Source: Legionellales bacterium (GTDB lineage: Bacteria > Pseudomonadota > Gammaproteobacteria > Eutrophobiales > Eutrophobiaceae). Taken from it: a DNA stretch of 14,132 bases. The notes under the pieces were generated by a model. That model had not been told where the DNA came from. It saw only the letters and a program-made list of their open reading frames with translations, and did no database searches. The translations under genes were made by a program, and so were the position numbers. This document shows positions 6,835 to 14,132 of this stretch, piece by piece (position 1 is the stretch's first letter; each line of letters begins with the position of its first letter). The stretch lies in contig PBJS01000002.1 in assembly GCA_002721165.1 (NCBI GenBank), positions 20,430-34,561 of the forward strand, read 5' to 3'.

Positions 6835-9477
6835 ATGGAAAATACAATAAATGATAAGTCTCTTTTCGACAAGAAGGCTTTTGGAAATGAACTAAAAAAA
6901 ACAAAAGAACCGCTATTACTATTTAAAAAAATATTAAAGGATGGTTACCACTATCTGACCGAGTGTTTCATTCCTGGCAAAAATATTGAACTCCTTGTTA
7001 AAAAACAGACATGGTTTGTTGACCAATTAATCACTTCCGCATGGAAAATTTTTTTTGATAGTGACGAATTATGTTTAGTTGCAGTTGGAGGGTATGGTCG
7101 ATCTGAATTATTACTTGGCTCAGATATTGATTTAATGATTCTTATACAACCCCGTAAAAAAAATAAACATAAAAAACAATTGGAACATTTTCTAACTTTT
7201 TTATGGGATTTTGGGTTAGAGGTTGGGCACAGCGTAAGAACAATAAAGGAATGCCAGTATGAAGCAAAAAAAGATATAACCACGATGACAAATATAATGG
7301 AAGCTAGATGTATTATTGGTAATGACATACTCTTTGAAGAAATGTGTAAATTAACATCGCCTAAAAAAATATGGTCAACTGATAATTATTTTGAAAAAAA
7401 AATACAGGAACAAAAAAATCGTCATAAAAAATTCAATGATACTGCATATAAACTCGAACCAAATATTAAAGAATCTCCTGGGGGTCTGCGTGATATACAA
7501 ATGATAGGATGGGTTGCAAAACGACATTTTGATAATATCGATTTGAAAAATCTTGTTAAACATAAATTTATTACAAGTAGTGAATACGAAGTTTTAAGAA
7601 GAGGAAGAAACCTTTTATGGGGAGTACGTTTTGCCCTGCACATGTTGACAAAAAGGCGTGAGGATAGATTACTTTTCGAATACCAAAGAAGTATAGCTGA
7701 ACTTTTCGGTTTTAAAGAAAAGAATAATCAAGGAATTGAGAATTTTATGAAAATGTATTTTAAAACGATCCGTGAAATTAATCGTTTAAATGAAATAATA
7801 TTACAAAATCTTCAAGAAGAGATCATATATAAAAATCATAGAGAAAAAATTATTAAAATAAATTCTCGTTTTCAAAAAAGAAATAATTTGATCGAAGTAA
7901 CTAATAAGAATATTTTTAAAAAATATCCTTATGCATTATTTGAAATATTCTTAGTTATGCAGCAAAACCCTTCAATAGTTGGAGTTAGAGCCAGTACTAT
8001 ACGTCTTATAAGAAAATACCTTTACCTAATTGATAATAATTTCCGAAATAATTTAATAAACAAGAGCTTATTTTTAGAAATTATCAGGCAACCAAACCTT
8101 GTCGGGCATAAGTTAAGGTTGATGCATAAATATGGAATTCTTGGGGCTTATTTGCCATCGTTTTCCAAAATAGAAGGACTTATGCAATTTGACCTCTTTC
8201 ATATTTTTACCGTTGATGAACATATTTTAAGAGTCATTAGAAATTTACGTCTATTTAGTACAGATGAGTATAAAAACAAGTATCCAATTTGTTATCCATT
8301 AATAAAAACCATCCCTAAACTTGAATTACTATATTTGGCTGGGTTATTTCATGATATAGCAAAAGGACGCAAGGGTAATCACTCAAGTCTTGGATCGAAA
8401 GATGCTATTGTTTTTTGTAAAAAACATGGTTTAAGTGAGTACGATCAAAAACTTGTTGCATGGTTGGTTGAAAAACACCTATTAATGAGTAAAACCTCTC
8501 AACGTGAAGATCTTGACGATCCAGAAATTATTTCTAAATTCTCAAAAAAAGTAAGAGATCAAACACACCTCAATTATCTCTATTTACTTACGGTGGCTGA
8601 TATATGCGCAACAAACCCAGAACTATGGAATAGCTGGAAAGCGTCACTCCTTGCAACACTGTACCATAAGACACTTCATCATTTAAGACGTGGTAGTGAA
8701 AAACCGTTACTTAAAACAGCGCGAATAAAAAATACTAAACATGATGCATTGCATTTATTAAAAAATAGTACTAATGAAGGTCAAACAAAAAAAATATGGA
8801 AATCAATTGGTGATGATTATTTTTTAAGACATAATCCAGACGAAATTGCATGGCATACGAAGGGAATTTATAAGCATAATAATTCTAAAAAACCACTTAT
8901 TATGGTCAACAAAGAATCAAGTCGAGGCGGTAGCCTTATCTTTGTTTATATGAAAGATAGAAAAAATATATTCGCTATCATAACAAAAGCTATTGCTGAC
9001 ATAGGCTTAACTATTCTAGATGCAAGAATCATAACTAATAAAGAAAATATTACATTTGACACTTTTTTGGTATTAGAAGCTAATGGAAAAATTATTAGCT
9101 CAAAAATGCGCTGCAAAGAAATTGAAAATAAAATATCAAATGAATTGAATTCATCTAAAAAGATTCCTAAAAAAAATAAAATAATTCAAAAAAGACAATT
9201 AAAAAGTTTTTTAATGGAAACACAAGTTTTTTTTGAAACTGATAAAAAAAATAATCGTACAATTATGGAAGTAGTAACGATTGATAGGCCTGGCATTCTT
9301 TCGTATATCGGTGCTGCGATGGAACAATGTGGAGTTAAATTGCAGGGCGCGAAAATTGCAACTTTTGGAGAACGTGTAGAAGATATTTTTTATATACAAA
9401 ATTACGAAAATAATGTGATTTCTGATCCCCTAAAATTTGAGTGCCTTGAAAAATCAATCATAGAAACATTATCTTAG
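6835..9477 (+). CDS. glnD: Bifunctional PII uridylyltransferase / uridylyl-removing enzyme
   Basis: GlnD is the glutamine sensor that adds UMP to PII proteins (GlnB/GlnK) when nitrogen is short and removes it when glutamine is high. At 880 residues it is close to the full E. coli length (890). The nucleotidyltransferase motif GGYGRSELLLGSDIDL is at residues 85-100 with catalytic Asp at 97 and 99, and ESPGGLRD follows at 213-220. The HD domain for UMP removal has H506/D507 in LFHDIAKGRKGNHS. Two ACT domains close the protein, ACT1 near 697-770 and ACT2 from about 812 (VVTIDRPGIL, then GERVEDIFYI). All parts look functional. No Shine-Dalgarno is visible, so coupling to map is likely. Base composition is more AT-rich than in the ribosomal genes. 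Its target glnB is not in the window. Confidence 0.98.
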   Translation: MENTINDKSLFDKKAFGNELKKTKEPLLLFKKILKDGYHYLTECFIPGKNIELLVKKQTWFVDQLITSAWKIFFDSDELCLVAVGGYGRSELLLGSDIDLMILIQPRKKNKHKKQLEHFLTFLWDFGLEVGHSVRTIKECQYEAKKDITTMTNIMEARCIIGNDILFEEMCKLTSPKKIWSTDNYFEKKIQEQKNRHKKFNDTAYKLEPNIKESPGGLRDIQMIGWVAKRHFDNIDLKNLVKHKFITSSEYEVLRRGRNLLWGVRFALHMLTKRREDRLLFEYQRSIAELFGFKEKNNQGIENFMKMYFKTIREINRLNEIILQNLQEEIIYKNHREKIIKINSRFQKRNNLIEVTNKNIFKKYPYALFEIFLVMQQNPSIVGVRASTIRLIRKYLYLIDNNFRNNLINKSLFLEIIRQPNLVGHKLRLMHKYGILGAYLPSFSKIEGLMQFDLFHIFTVDEHILRVIRNLRLFSTDEYKNKYPICYPLIKTIPKLELLYLAGLFHDIAKGRKGNHSSLGSKDAIVFCKKHGLSEYDQKLVAWLVEKHLLMSKTSQREDLDDPEIISKFSKKVRDQTHLNYLYLLTVADICATNPELWNSWKASLLATLYHKTLHHLRRGSEKPLLKTARIKNTKHDALHLLKNSTNEGQTKKIWKSIGDDYFLRHNPDEIAWHTKGIYKHNNSKKPLIMVNKESSRGGSLIFVYMKDRKNIFAIITKAIADIGLTILDARIITNKENITFDTFLVLEANGKIISSKMRCKEIENKISNELNSSKKIPKKNKIIQKRQLKSFLMETQVFFETDKKNNRTIMEVVTIDRPGILSYIGAAMEQCGVKLQGAKIATFGERVEDIFYIQNYENNVISDPLKFECLEKSIIETLS

Positions 9478-9497
9478 TAAATGTTAAAATTTCAACT

Positions 9498-10454
9498 ATG
9501 ATAGACAGAAGATTATCAATTGCACCAATGATGGACCATACTGATAAACATTTTCGTTATCTAATGCGTTTATTAACAAAACATAGTGTCCTTTATACTG
9601 AAATGATTACAACTGGTGCGCTAATTCACGGCAACCATAAACAATTTCTAGATTTCAATCCCGAAGAGCATCCGATAGCAATACAATTAGGCGGTAATAG
9701 CCCGAAAGATCTCACTAAATGTGCACAGATGGCTGAAAATGAAGGGTTTGATGAGGTTAATCTCAATATCGGTTGTCCTAGTAATCGAGTACAAAATGGA
9801 GGATTTGGCGCATACTTAATGGCTAAAAAAGAATTAGTCGCTGAATGTATAAACAGTATTTCAAATAACATAAAAATTCCGGTAAGTATTAAAACTAGAA
9901 TTGGTATAGATAATCATGATTCTTTCGAATTTTTAGAAGAATTTATCAATGTAGTAAGTAAGGCTGGATGTGAAACATTCATAATTCACGCAAGAAAAGC
10001 GATATTGCAAGGTTTATCTCCCAAGGAAAACAGAAAAATACCTCCGCTCAATTACAAAAGAGTGTATAAAATAAAAGAAAATTTTCCGCATTTAAATATT
10101 ATAATCAATGGCGGCTTTACAAAACTAGATCAAATCAAATCGCAATTAAAATATGTTGATGGTGTTATGATTGGAAGGGCCGCTTATCAGAACCCTTTCC
10201 TATTAGCAAAAATAGATAATTTAATTTTTAACAGTAATGAAACAAATGAAACACGTCGAAATATTCTGATAAAATATAAAAATTATGCAGAACAACAAAT
10301 GAGAAAGGGAGTAAATCTTAGGAATCTAACACGTCACTTAATAGGGCTTTATCAAGGAGAGCCAGGCGCTCGCAAATATCGTCAGATGCTTTCTGGTGTT
10401 GTACCAAAGAATAATTTTCATTTTTTTGATGAAATAATTAAAACCATTATTTAA
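9498..10454 (+). CDS. dusA: tRNA-dihydrouridine(20/20a) synthase DusA
   Basis: Dus enzymes are FMN-dependent NADPH reductases that reduce specific uridines in the tRNA D-loop. DusA-specific features are SIAPMMDHTDKHFRY at residues 7-21, AIQLGG (61-66), NLNIGCPSNRVQNGGFG (88-104) with the catalytic Cys at 93, IKTRIGID, HARKA.LQGLSPKENRKIPPL in the tRNA/FMN region, NGG, and DGVMIGRAAYQNP at the phosphate site of FMN. The HARKA-LSPKENR segment separates DusA from DusB and DusC, so position 20/20a is the expected target. At 318 residues it is slightly shorter than E. coli DusA. It follows glnD by 20 bases. No Shine-Dalgarno is visible; an ATG at 9481 opens only a six-codon frame. Confidence 0.96.
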   Translation: MIDRRLSIAPMMDHTDKHFRYLMRLLTKHSVLYTEMITTGALIHGNHKQFLDFNPEEHPIAIQLGGNSPKDLTKCAQMAENEGFDEVNLNIGCPSNRVQNGGFGAYLMAKKELVAECINSISNNIKIPVSIKTRIGIDNHDSFEFLEEFINVVSKAGCETFIIHARKAILQGLSPKENRKIPPLNYKRVYKIKENFPHLNIIINGGFTKLDQIKSQLKYVDGVMIGRAAYQNPFLLAKIDNLIFNSNETNETRRNILIKYKNYAEQQMRKGVNLRNLTRHLIGLYQGEPGARKYRQMLSGVVPKNNFHFFDEIIKTII

Positions 10455-10504
10455 TTAATTACACAAAAATATACTTGTCTTAAGTGAAATTGGCGAAAAC
10501 TATC

Positions 10505-10549
10505 TTTGTGGGATTATTAAATTTTATAAATACATATAATAGATAGAGG
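10505..10549 (+). promoter_or_regulatory. Possible promoter and ribosome binding site of the FKBP gene
   Basis: The 100-base gap after dusA contains TATAAA at 10525-10530 and TATAAT at 10535-10540, both -10-like. Neither has a good -35 at 16-18 bases; TTTGTG at 10505-10510 is 14 or 24 bases away. Using TATAAT would leave only about 8 bases of leader, so TATAAA fits better. The ribosome binding site GAGG at 10546-10549, five bases before the ATG, is clear. The promoter call is weak because AT-rich gaps give such boxes by chance. Confidence 0.3.
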
Positions 10550-10554
10550 TTATT

Positions 10555-11226
10555 ATGAACTTATTTAAAATATCAGTTTTTGTGTTTTTCTATTCCTTAA
10601 TCACAAATACTTATGCAGTAAAAATAGAAACTGATCTAGAAAAACTTAGTTATTCAATGGGAATATATTTTGGACAAACGGTTAACAGTCAGGAAATGGA
10701 AATCGATATTCCGGCCTTTATGCAGGCTGTAGAGGATGTACTAAATAATGCTGAAAAGAAAATGACTGATGGTGAAATGAAGAAAATACTCAGCACATAC
10801 CAAAAGATGGAACAAGATCAAAGAGCAGCTGAATCGGATAGCAATAAAATCAAAGGTGAAAAATATCTTGCTGAAAATAAAGACAAGGAAGGTGTTATAA
10901 CCTTACCTAGTGGATTGCAATATAAGATAATTAAAAATTCTGAAGGAGAAAAACCACTTGAAGATAGCAGAATTGTTGTTCATTACCGAGGTACATTAAT
11001 TGATGGTACCGAATTTGATAGTTCTTATTCGAGGGGAGAGCCTATAGAGCTTAATCTAAATCAAGTTATTAAAGGTTGGCAAGAAGCACTACAACTAATG
11101 TCTGTAGGATCAAAATGGGAAATTGTAATTCCTTCTGAATTAGCATATGGAGATAGAGGAGCTGGAAGAGTAATAAGCCCAAATTCAACATTGCTTTTCG
11201 ATATTGAACTAATAAGTATCAAATGA
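10555..11226 (+). CDS. Periplasmic FKBP-type peptidyl-prolyl isomerase, Mip/FkpA-like
   Basis: This enzyme speeds cis-trans isomerisation of X-Pro bonds and often acts as a chaperone for exported proteins. A signal peptide with a hydrophobic core at residues 4-17 and a TYA cleavage site after residue 21 sends it to the periplasm. Residues 26-115 are the N-terminal dimerisation region ending in a long charged helix, as in Mip and FkpA. The FKBP domain spans about 117-223 and has the expected active-site residues: Y144 in VHYRG, F154/D155, R160, V171/I172, W175, Y198 in AYGDRG and F215. I164 replaces the common Phe, as is frequent outside FKBP12. The 223-residue length is typical. A GAGG ribosome binding site precedes the start. 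No lipobox is seen. I give no symbol because mip, fkpA and fklB cannot be separated by eye. It lies two genes before prc. Confidence 0.93.
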   Translation: MNLFKISVFVFFYSLITNTYAVKIETDLEKLSYSMGIYFGQTVNSQEMEIDIPAFMQAVEDVLNNAEKKMTDGEMKKILSTYQKMEQDQRAAESDSNKIKGEKYLAENKDKEGVITLPSGLQYKIIKNSEGEKPLEDSRIVVHYRGTLIDGTEFDSSYSRGEPIELNLNQVIKGWQEALQLMSVGSKWEIVIPSELAYGDRGAGRVISPNSTLLFDIELISIK

Positions 11227-11312
11227 TATTTCGCATATAAAAATATCTTGATTCATAGGTACTTTTTCATAATTAATAATTTAATCAGAACAAAATGCTA
11301 AATATTGGCTCA

Positions 11313-11334
11313 TAAGTAAATGGGGATTTACTTA
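11313..11334 (+). promoter_or_regulatory. Hairpin over the start codon of the TPR gene
   Basis: TAAGTAAAT (11313-11321) and ATTTACTTA (11326-11334) are perfect inverted repeats of 9 bases around a GGGG loop. The A and U of the ATG at 11320-11322 lie in the stem and its G in the loop. If it forms in the mRNA, it would hide the start codon. There is no T tract, so it is not a terminator. The pairing is visible; a role in translation is inference. Confidence 0.5.
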
Positions 11335-11769
11335 AACAATCAGAAAAATGTATTCTTAAATCTACTTCTCTGTTTGCTGCTAATTAGCAATATAGTAAAC
11401 GCAACTACAGAAGCTGAATACTTGTATCTATCTGGGTTAGATTTATTTGAAAAAGGAAAATTTGAAGATTCAATTGAAAAACTTGAAAGCGCCGTAAAAC
11501 TTGAGCCTAATATTGCTAAATATCACCATATTCTTGCTAAGAGTTATGGTAGACAAGCCGAAGGATCTATCTGGTTTAAAGCCATGAAATTGGCAAAAAA
11601 AACATTACTTCATCTCGAGTTAGCCGCAGAATTAGATGCAGATAACATTGAAATTCTTCATGATTTAGTAAAATACTACCTTGAGGCTCCTGTGTTTCTT
11701 GGGGGCAGTAGCAAAAAAGCTAATAAAATCAATAACAGGATAAAAGAAATTCATTCAAAAAATCAATAA
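11320..11769 (+). CDS. Small exported TPR-repeat protein, function unknown
   Basis: I do not recognise a named gene. The 149-residue product begins with a signal peptide (hydrophobic residues 11-26, likely cleavage after NIVNA at 28). The Cys at 18 is inside the hydrophobic core and lacks a small residue before it, so this is not a convincing lipoprotein. The mature part is nearly all helical: one canonical TPR at about 31-64 (LYLSGLDLFEKGKFEDSIEK, ending LEPN), a second, longer repeat at 65-108 ending ELDADN, and a half repeat with an AP.FLGGS.KKA motif at 123-134. TPRs bind proteins, so a periplasmic adaptor or scaffold role is plausible. The start is fixed by an in-frame TAA immediately before the ATG; there is no Shine-Dalgarno. 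It lies 93 bases after the FKBP gene and 163 before prc, on the same strand. Confidence 0.85.
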   Translation: MGIYLNNQKNVFLNLLLCLLLISNIVNATTEAEYLYLSGLDLFEKGKFEDSIEKLESAVKLEPNIAKYHHILAKSYGRQAEGSIWFKAMKLAKKTLLHLELAAELDADNIEILHDLVKYYLEAPVFLGGSSKKANKINNRIKEIHSKNQ

Positions 11770-11932
11770 ATGGCCCGTATTAAAACTACTGGTGTAGGCC
11801 AACAAATTTACTAACAGACGTAAAATTTATGAAGTCATCAACTTTTGTAGACTAATAGATATACAAAACATACACTTAAAGGATAATATTTAAAAAAATT
11901 TATCAATATTACTACTATTTGAATAATTACTA

Positions 11933-14029
11933 ATGAAACTTAAAAATCTAACACTCTTCTTTGTACTAGTTTTTTCGACTTTGAACGGAAATGCAAATGT
12001 TCGGGTTGTGCCAACCTCTGATCTTGTAGCACTAGATAGACATATTAAAGCTACTGAATTAGTTACACATATACTAACAACTTACCATTACAAGAAAACA
12101 AAATTGAATGATGAGTTATCTAGTTCAATTTTTACAAACTATTTTGATAATTTAGACCAGAATAAAAATTATTTTATTAATTCTGATATAGAAAGATTCG
12201 AAAGATTTAGATATGTCATCGATGATGCAATCAAAAATAAAGATATATCTCTCGCCTATGAAATTTTTAAAAAATATCGAAACCGAGTTGAAGAAAGAAT
12301 TAATTTCGCTTTAGAAATAGTCAACTATAATTTTGATTTCAGTATTGAAGAATCGTTTCGTTTTGATAGACGAGATGATAATTGGCTAAATAATATTTCT
12401 GATTTAGATGAGTTATGGCGAAAAAGAGTTAAAAATGACGTCTTAAATTTAAAATTAGCAGGTAAAAATACAAAGGAAATAAAAAAAACATTATCCGAAC
12501 GTTATAATCGAATTCTATCAACGACTCTCCAGCTTGATTCAAATGATGTTTTCCAAACTTTTATAAATGCATATACGACTTCAATTGAACCTCATACAGC
12601 ATATTTTTCACCTAGAATTTCGGAAAATTTTGATATTAGTATGCGATTATCTCTGGAAGGTATTGGAGCAGTTTTACGAGCAGAAAGTGAGTACACTCAA
12701 GTAGTCAGAATTATAACTGGTGGGCCTGCTGATCTAGATGGAAGACTGGGTGCTGATGATCGAATTATTAGTGTAGGGCAAAATACTGACGGAGAAATGG
12801 TCGACGTAATTGGCTGGCGTTTAGATGACGTTGTTGATCTTATTCGAGGCCCAAAAAATACTATGCTAAAACTTGAGGTGCTTCCAAAAGGTTCAGGTAT
12901 TGAAGGTCCTACTAAAATAATTACTCTAACGCGAGATAAGATAAAGCTTGAAGAACAAGATGCTAGTTCAAGTATTATCAATATACCAGAAACTAATACC
13001 AAAATAGGTGTTATAGAATTACCAGCGTTTTATATCGATTTTGCAGCACAAGCTGCTGGTCAGAATGATTATAAAAGCACTTCTCGTGATGTTCGAAAAT
13101 TGATAAGCGTAATGATGGAAAAGAAAATAGATGGGTTAATTATAGATTTGAGAGGAAATGGTGGTGGGTCGCTTGCTGAGGCGCTGGAATTAACAGGCTT
13201 CTTTATAGACGAAGGCCCGGTTGTACAAACAAAGGATGCGACCGGCAGAATTGAGATCAATTATGATCCGCAACCAGGCATAGTTTACCCTGGCCCTCTT
13301 GCTGTTTTAGTTGATAGAGATAGCGCCTCTGCATCTGAAATTTTTGCTGGTGCCATACAAGATTACCGAAGGGGAATAATTATTGGTGAAACTACCTTCG
13401 GTAAAGGAACTGTGCAAAATGTTATCGACTTAAATCGTTTCATCCAAAAAGACGAAGAAGATTATGGCCGGTTAAAAACAACAATTGCTCAATTTTTTCG
13501 TATAAGTGGTAGTAGTAACCAATATAAAGGTGTTGTCCCGGATATAATGTTTCCAACTACAGAATATTCTGATAAAAACCTTGGTGAAAGAGCTTATGAA
13601 AATGCATTGCCATGGGATAAGGTTAAACCAGCAAAATATTATACTACAAATGCTCCTACCGAAATCTTTGATGATGTAAAAAAACAACATGAGAGCAGAA
13701 TCAAAAAAAATAAACTATTTCAACTAATCTTAAATGATATAAATTCAAAACAAAAAAATAGTACTAAAAAAGAAATATCATTATTAGAATCTGAACGTAA
13801 GTTAGAAAGAGAAAAAAATGAAGAAACGAAAGTAGATATAGAAAATATAATGCGCCAAGAAAAAGGTTTGCCTCCGTTAGATAGCTCTAAAAATATATCT
13901 GAAGCTTTAGATGATGAAAAAAATGAACAAATAGATGTATTACTAAATGAAGCTGCTGAAATACTAAATGACTTGATTATACCAAATAAGAATATTGATA
14001 TAAGGACTGTACAGGCTTTAAAAAACTAA
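11933..14029 (+). CDS. prc: Tail-specific periplasmic protease Prc (Tsp), S41A family
   Basis: Prc degrades periplasmic proteins from exposed hydrophobic C-termini and, in E. coli, controls the peptidoglycan hydrolase MepS and processes FtsI. The 698-residue length fits E. coli Prc (682). A signal peptide (residues 1-21, ending NGNA) is followed by the helical N-terminal domain, a PDZ domain at about 240-325 (SLEGIGAVLR, then GGPAD...GRLGADDRIISV) and the protease core at about 350-545. Catalytic residues fit by motif and spacing: S466 in DSASASE, D477 and K491 in TFGKGTVQ, spaced 25 residues Ser to Lys as in E. coli. The C-terminal helical, highly charged region (about 550-698) is present. 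The chosen ATG gives a proper signal peptide but has no Shine-Dalgarno. The 163-base gap upstream is AT-rich; a GATAAT box at 11882-11887 has no good -35, so its promoter is unclear. Confidence 0.97.
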   Translation: MKLKNLTLFFVLVFSTLNGNANVRVVPTSDLVALDRHIKATELVTHILTTYHYKKTKLNDELSSSIFTNYFDNLDQNKNYFINSDIERFERFRYVIDDAIKNKDISLAYEIFKKYRNRVEERINFALEIVNYNFDFSIEESFRFDRRDDNWLNNISDLDELWRKRVKNDVLNLKLAGKNTKEIKKTLSERYNRILSTTLQLDSNDVFQTFINAYTTSIEPHTAYFSPRISENFDISMRLSLEGIGAVLRAESEYTQVVRIITGGPADLDGRLGADDRIISVGQNTDGEMVDVIGWRLDDVVDLIRGPKNTMLKLEVLPKGSGIEGPTKIITLTRDKIKLEEQDASSSIINIPETNTKIGVIELPAFYIDFAAQAAGQNDYKSTSRDVRKLISVMMEKKIDGLIIDLRGNGGGSLAEALELTGFFIDEGPVVQTKDATGRIEINYDPQPGIVYPGPLAVLVDRDSASASEIFAGAIQDYRRGIIIGETTFGKGTVQNVIDLNRFIQKDEEDYGRLKTTIAQFFRISGSSNQYKGVVPDIMFPTTEYSDKNLGERAYENALPWDKVKPAKYYTTNAPTEIFDDVKKQHESRIKKNKLFQLILNDINSKQKNSTKKEISLLESERKLEREKNEETKVDIENIMRQEKGLPPLDSSKNISEALDDEKNEQIDVLLNEAAEILNDLIIPNKNIDIRTVQALKN

Positions 14030-14075
14030 ATTATTAACAAAAAATCAATTAGTTCTAAATTCTCATGTAACTAAT

Positions 14076-14132
14076 ATGGATAAACATGAGGCAAGAAAAC
14101 TAATAAAAAAAGGAACTTATTATCAAAACAAC
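14076..14132 (+). CDS. Possible start of a further gene, cut by window end
   Basis: An ATG 46 bases after the prc stop opens a frame of 19 codons that reaches the window end without a stop. The N-terminus, MDKHEARKLIKKG, is polar and basic, with no signal peptide. I do not recognise it, and no Shine-Dalgarno precedes it; a 7-base inverted repeat (ATTAGTT 14048-14054, AACTAAT 14069-14075) lies directly upstream. A frame this short is weak evidence, but position and strand fit the next gene in this series. Confidence 0.35.
   Translation, partial: MDKHEARKLIKKGTYYQNN

Noticed and set aside
11225..11247. Inverted repeat GATATTT/AAATATC after the FKBP gene as a terminator
   Set aside because: The stem is almost all A-T and no T tract follows, so it does not support a rho-independent terminator.
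11771..11801. TGGCC/GGCCA inverted repeat after the TPR gene as a terminator or RNA element
   Set aside because: The stem is only 5 bases with a 21-base loop and is followed by an A-rich stretch, not a T run.
11829..11855. Short frame of eight codons in the TPR-prc gap as a leader peptide
   Set aside because: No ribosome binding site, no regulatory codon run and no attenuator-like structure after it.
11884..11911. TAATATT/AATATTA inverted repeat upstream of prc as an operator
   Set aside because: Seven A-T pairs with a 14-base spacer are expected by chance in such AT-rich sequence.

Overview
The window looks like a piece of core chromosome from an AT-rich gammaproteobacterium; G+C is roughly a third by eye and clearly lower in glnD than in the ribosomal genes. 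The layout supports this. An rpsB-tsf-pyrH-frr-uppS-cdsA-dxr block on the minus strand is transcribed divergently from map-glnD on the plus strand, which is the classic gammaproteobacterial arrangement. dxr lies after cdsA, as in Pseudomonas, and not between frr and uppS as in E. coli. I cannot name the genus from the sequence alone.

Left half (1-5866, minus strand). From promoter to distal end, this is a tightly packed series: ribosomal protein S2, elongation factor Ts, UMP kinase, ribosome recycling factor, undecaprenyl diphosphate synthase, phosphatidate cytidylyltransferase and DXP reductoisomerase. The last is cut by the window edge. Gaps are 3-71 bases and one junction overlaps by 8 bases, so co-transcription is likely. 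The block links translation capacity with the start of isoprenoid, cell-wall lipid-carrier and phospholipid synthesis. A good sigma70 promoter with an extended -10 and a GC-rich discriminator lies at 5989-6017. Between it and rpsB is a leader of about 116 bases with repeated sequence, in the position of the E. coli rpsB regulatory leader (t44/tff).

Right half (6058-14029, plus strand). Methionine aminopeptidase and the PII uridylyltransferase GlnD are followed, where many relatives carry dapD, by the tRNA-dihydrouridine synthase DusA. Next come three genes for exported proteins: a Mip/FkpA-type peptidyl-prolyl isomerase, a small TPR protein and the periplasmic tail-specific protease Prc. A possible new reading frame starts at 14076 and runs off the end.

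Most of the window is conserved housekeeping sequence, and I see no mobile element, CRISPR array, tRNA or rRNA. The points that stand out are: a roughly 100-residue C-terminal extension on S2 ending in KKKVT/KKKVA pentapeptides, encoded by perfect 30-bp DNA repeats; the duplicated motif in the rpsB leader; a 9-bp hairpin over the start codon of the TPR gene; and the adjacency of a secreted TPR protein to prc, which recalls the NlpI-Prc adaptor-protease pair of E. coli.
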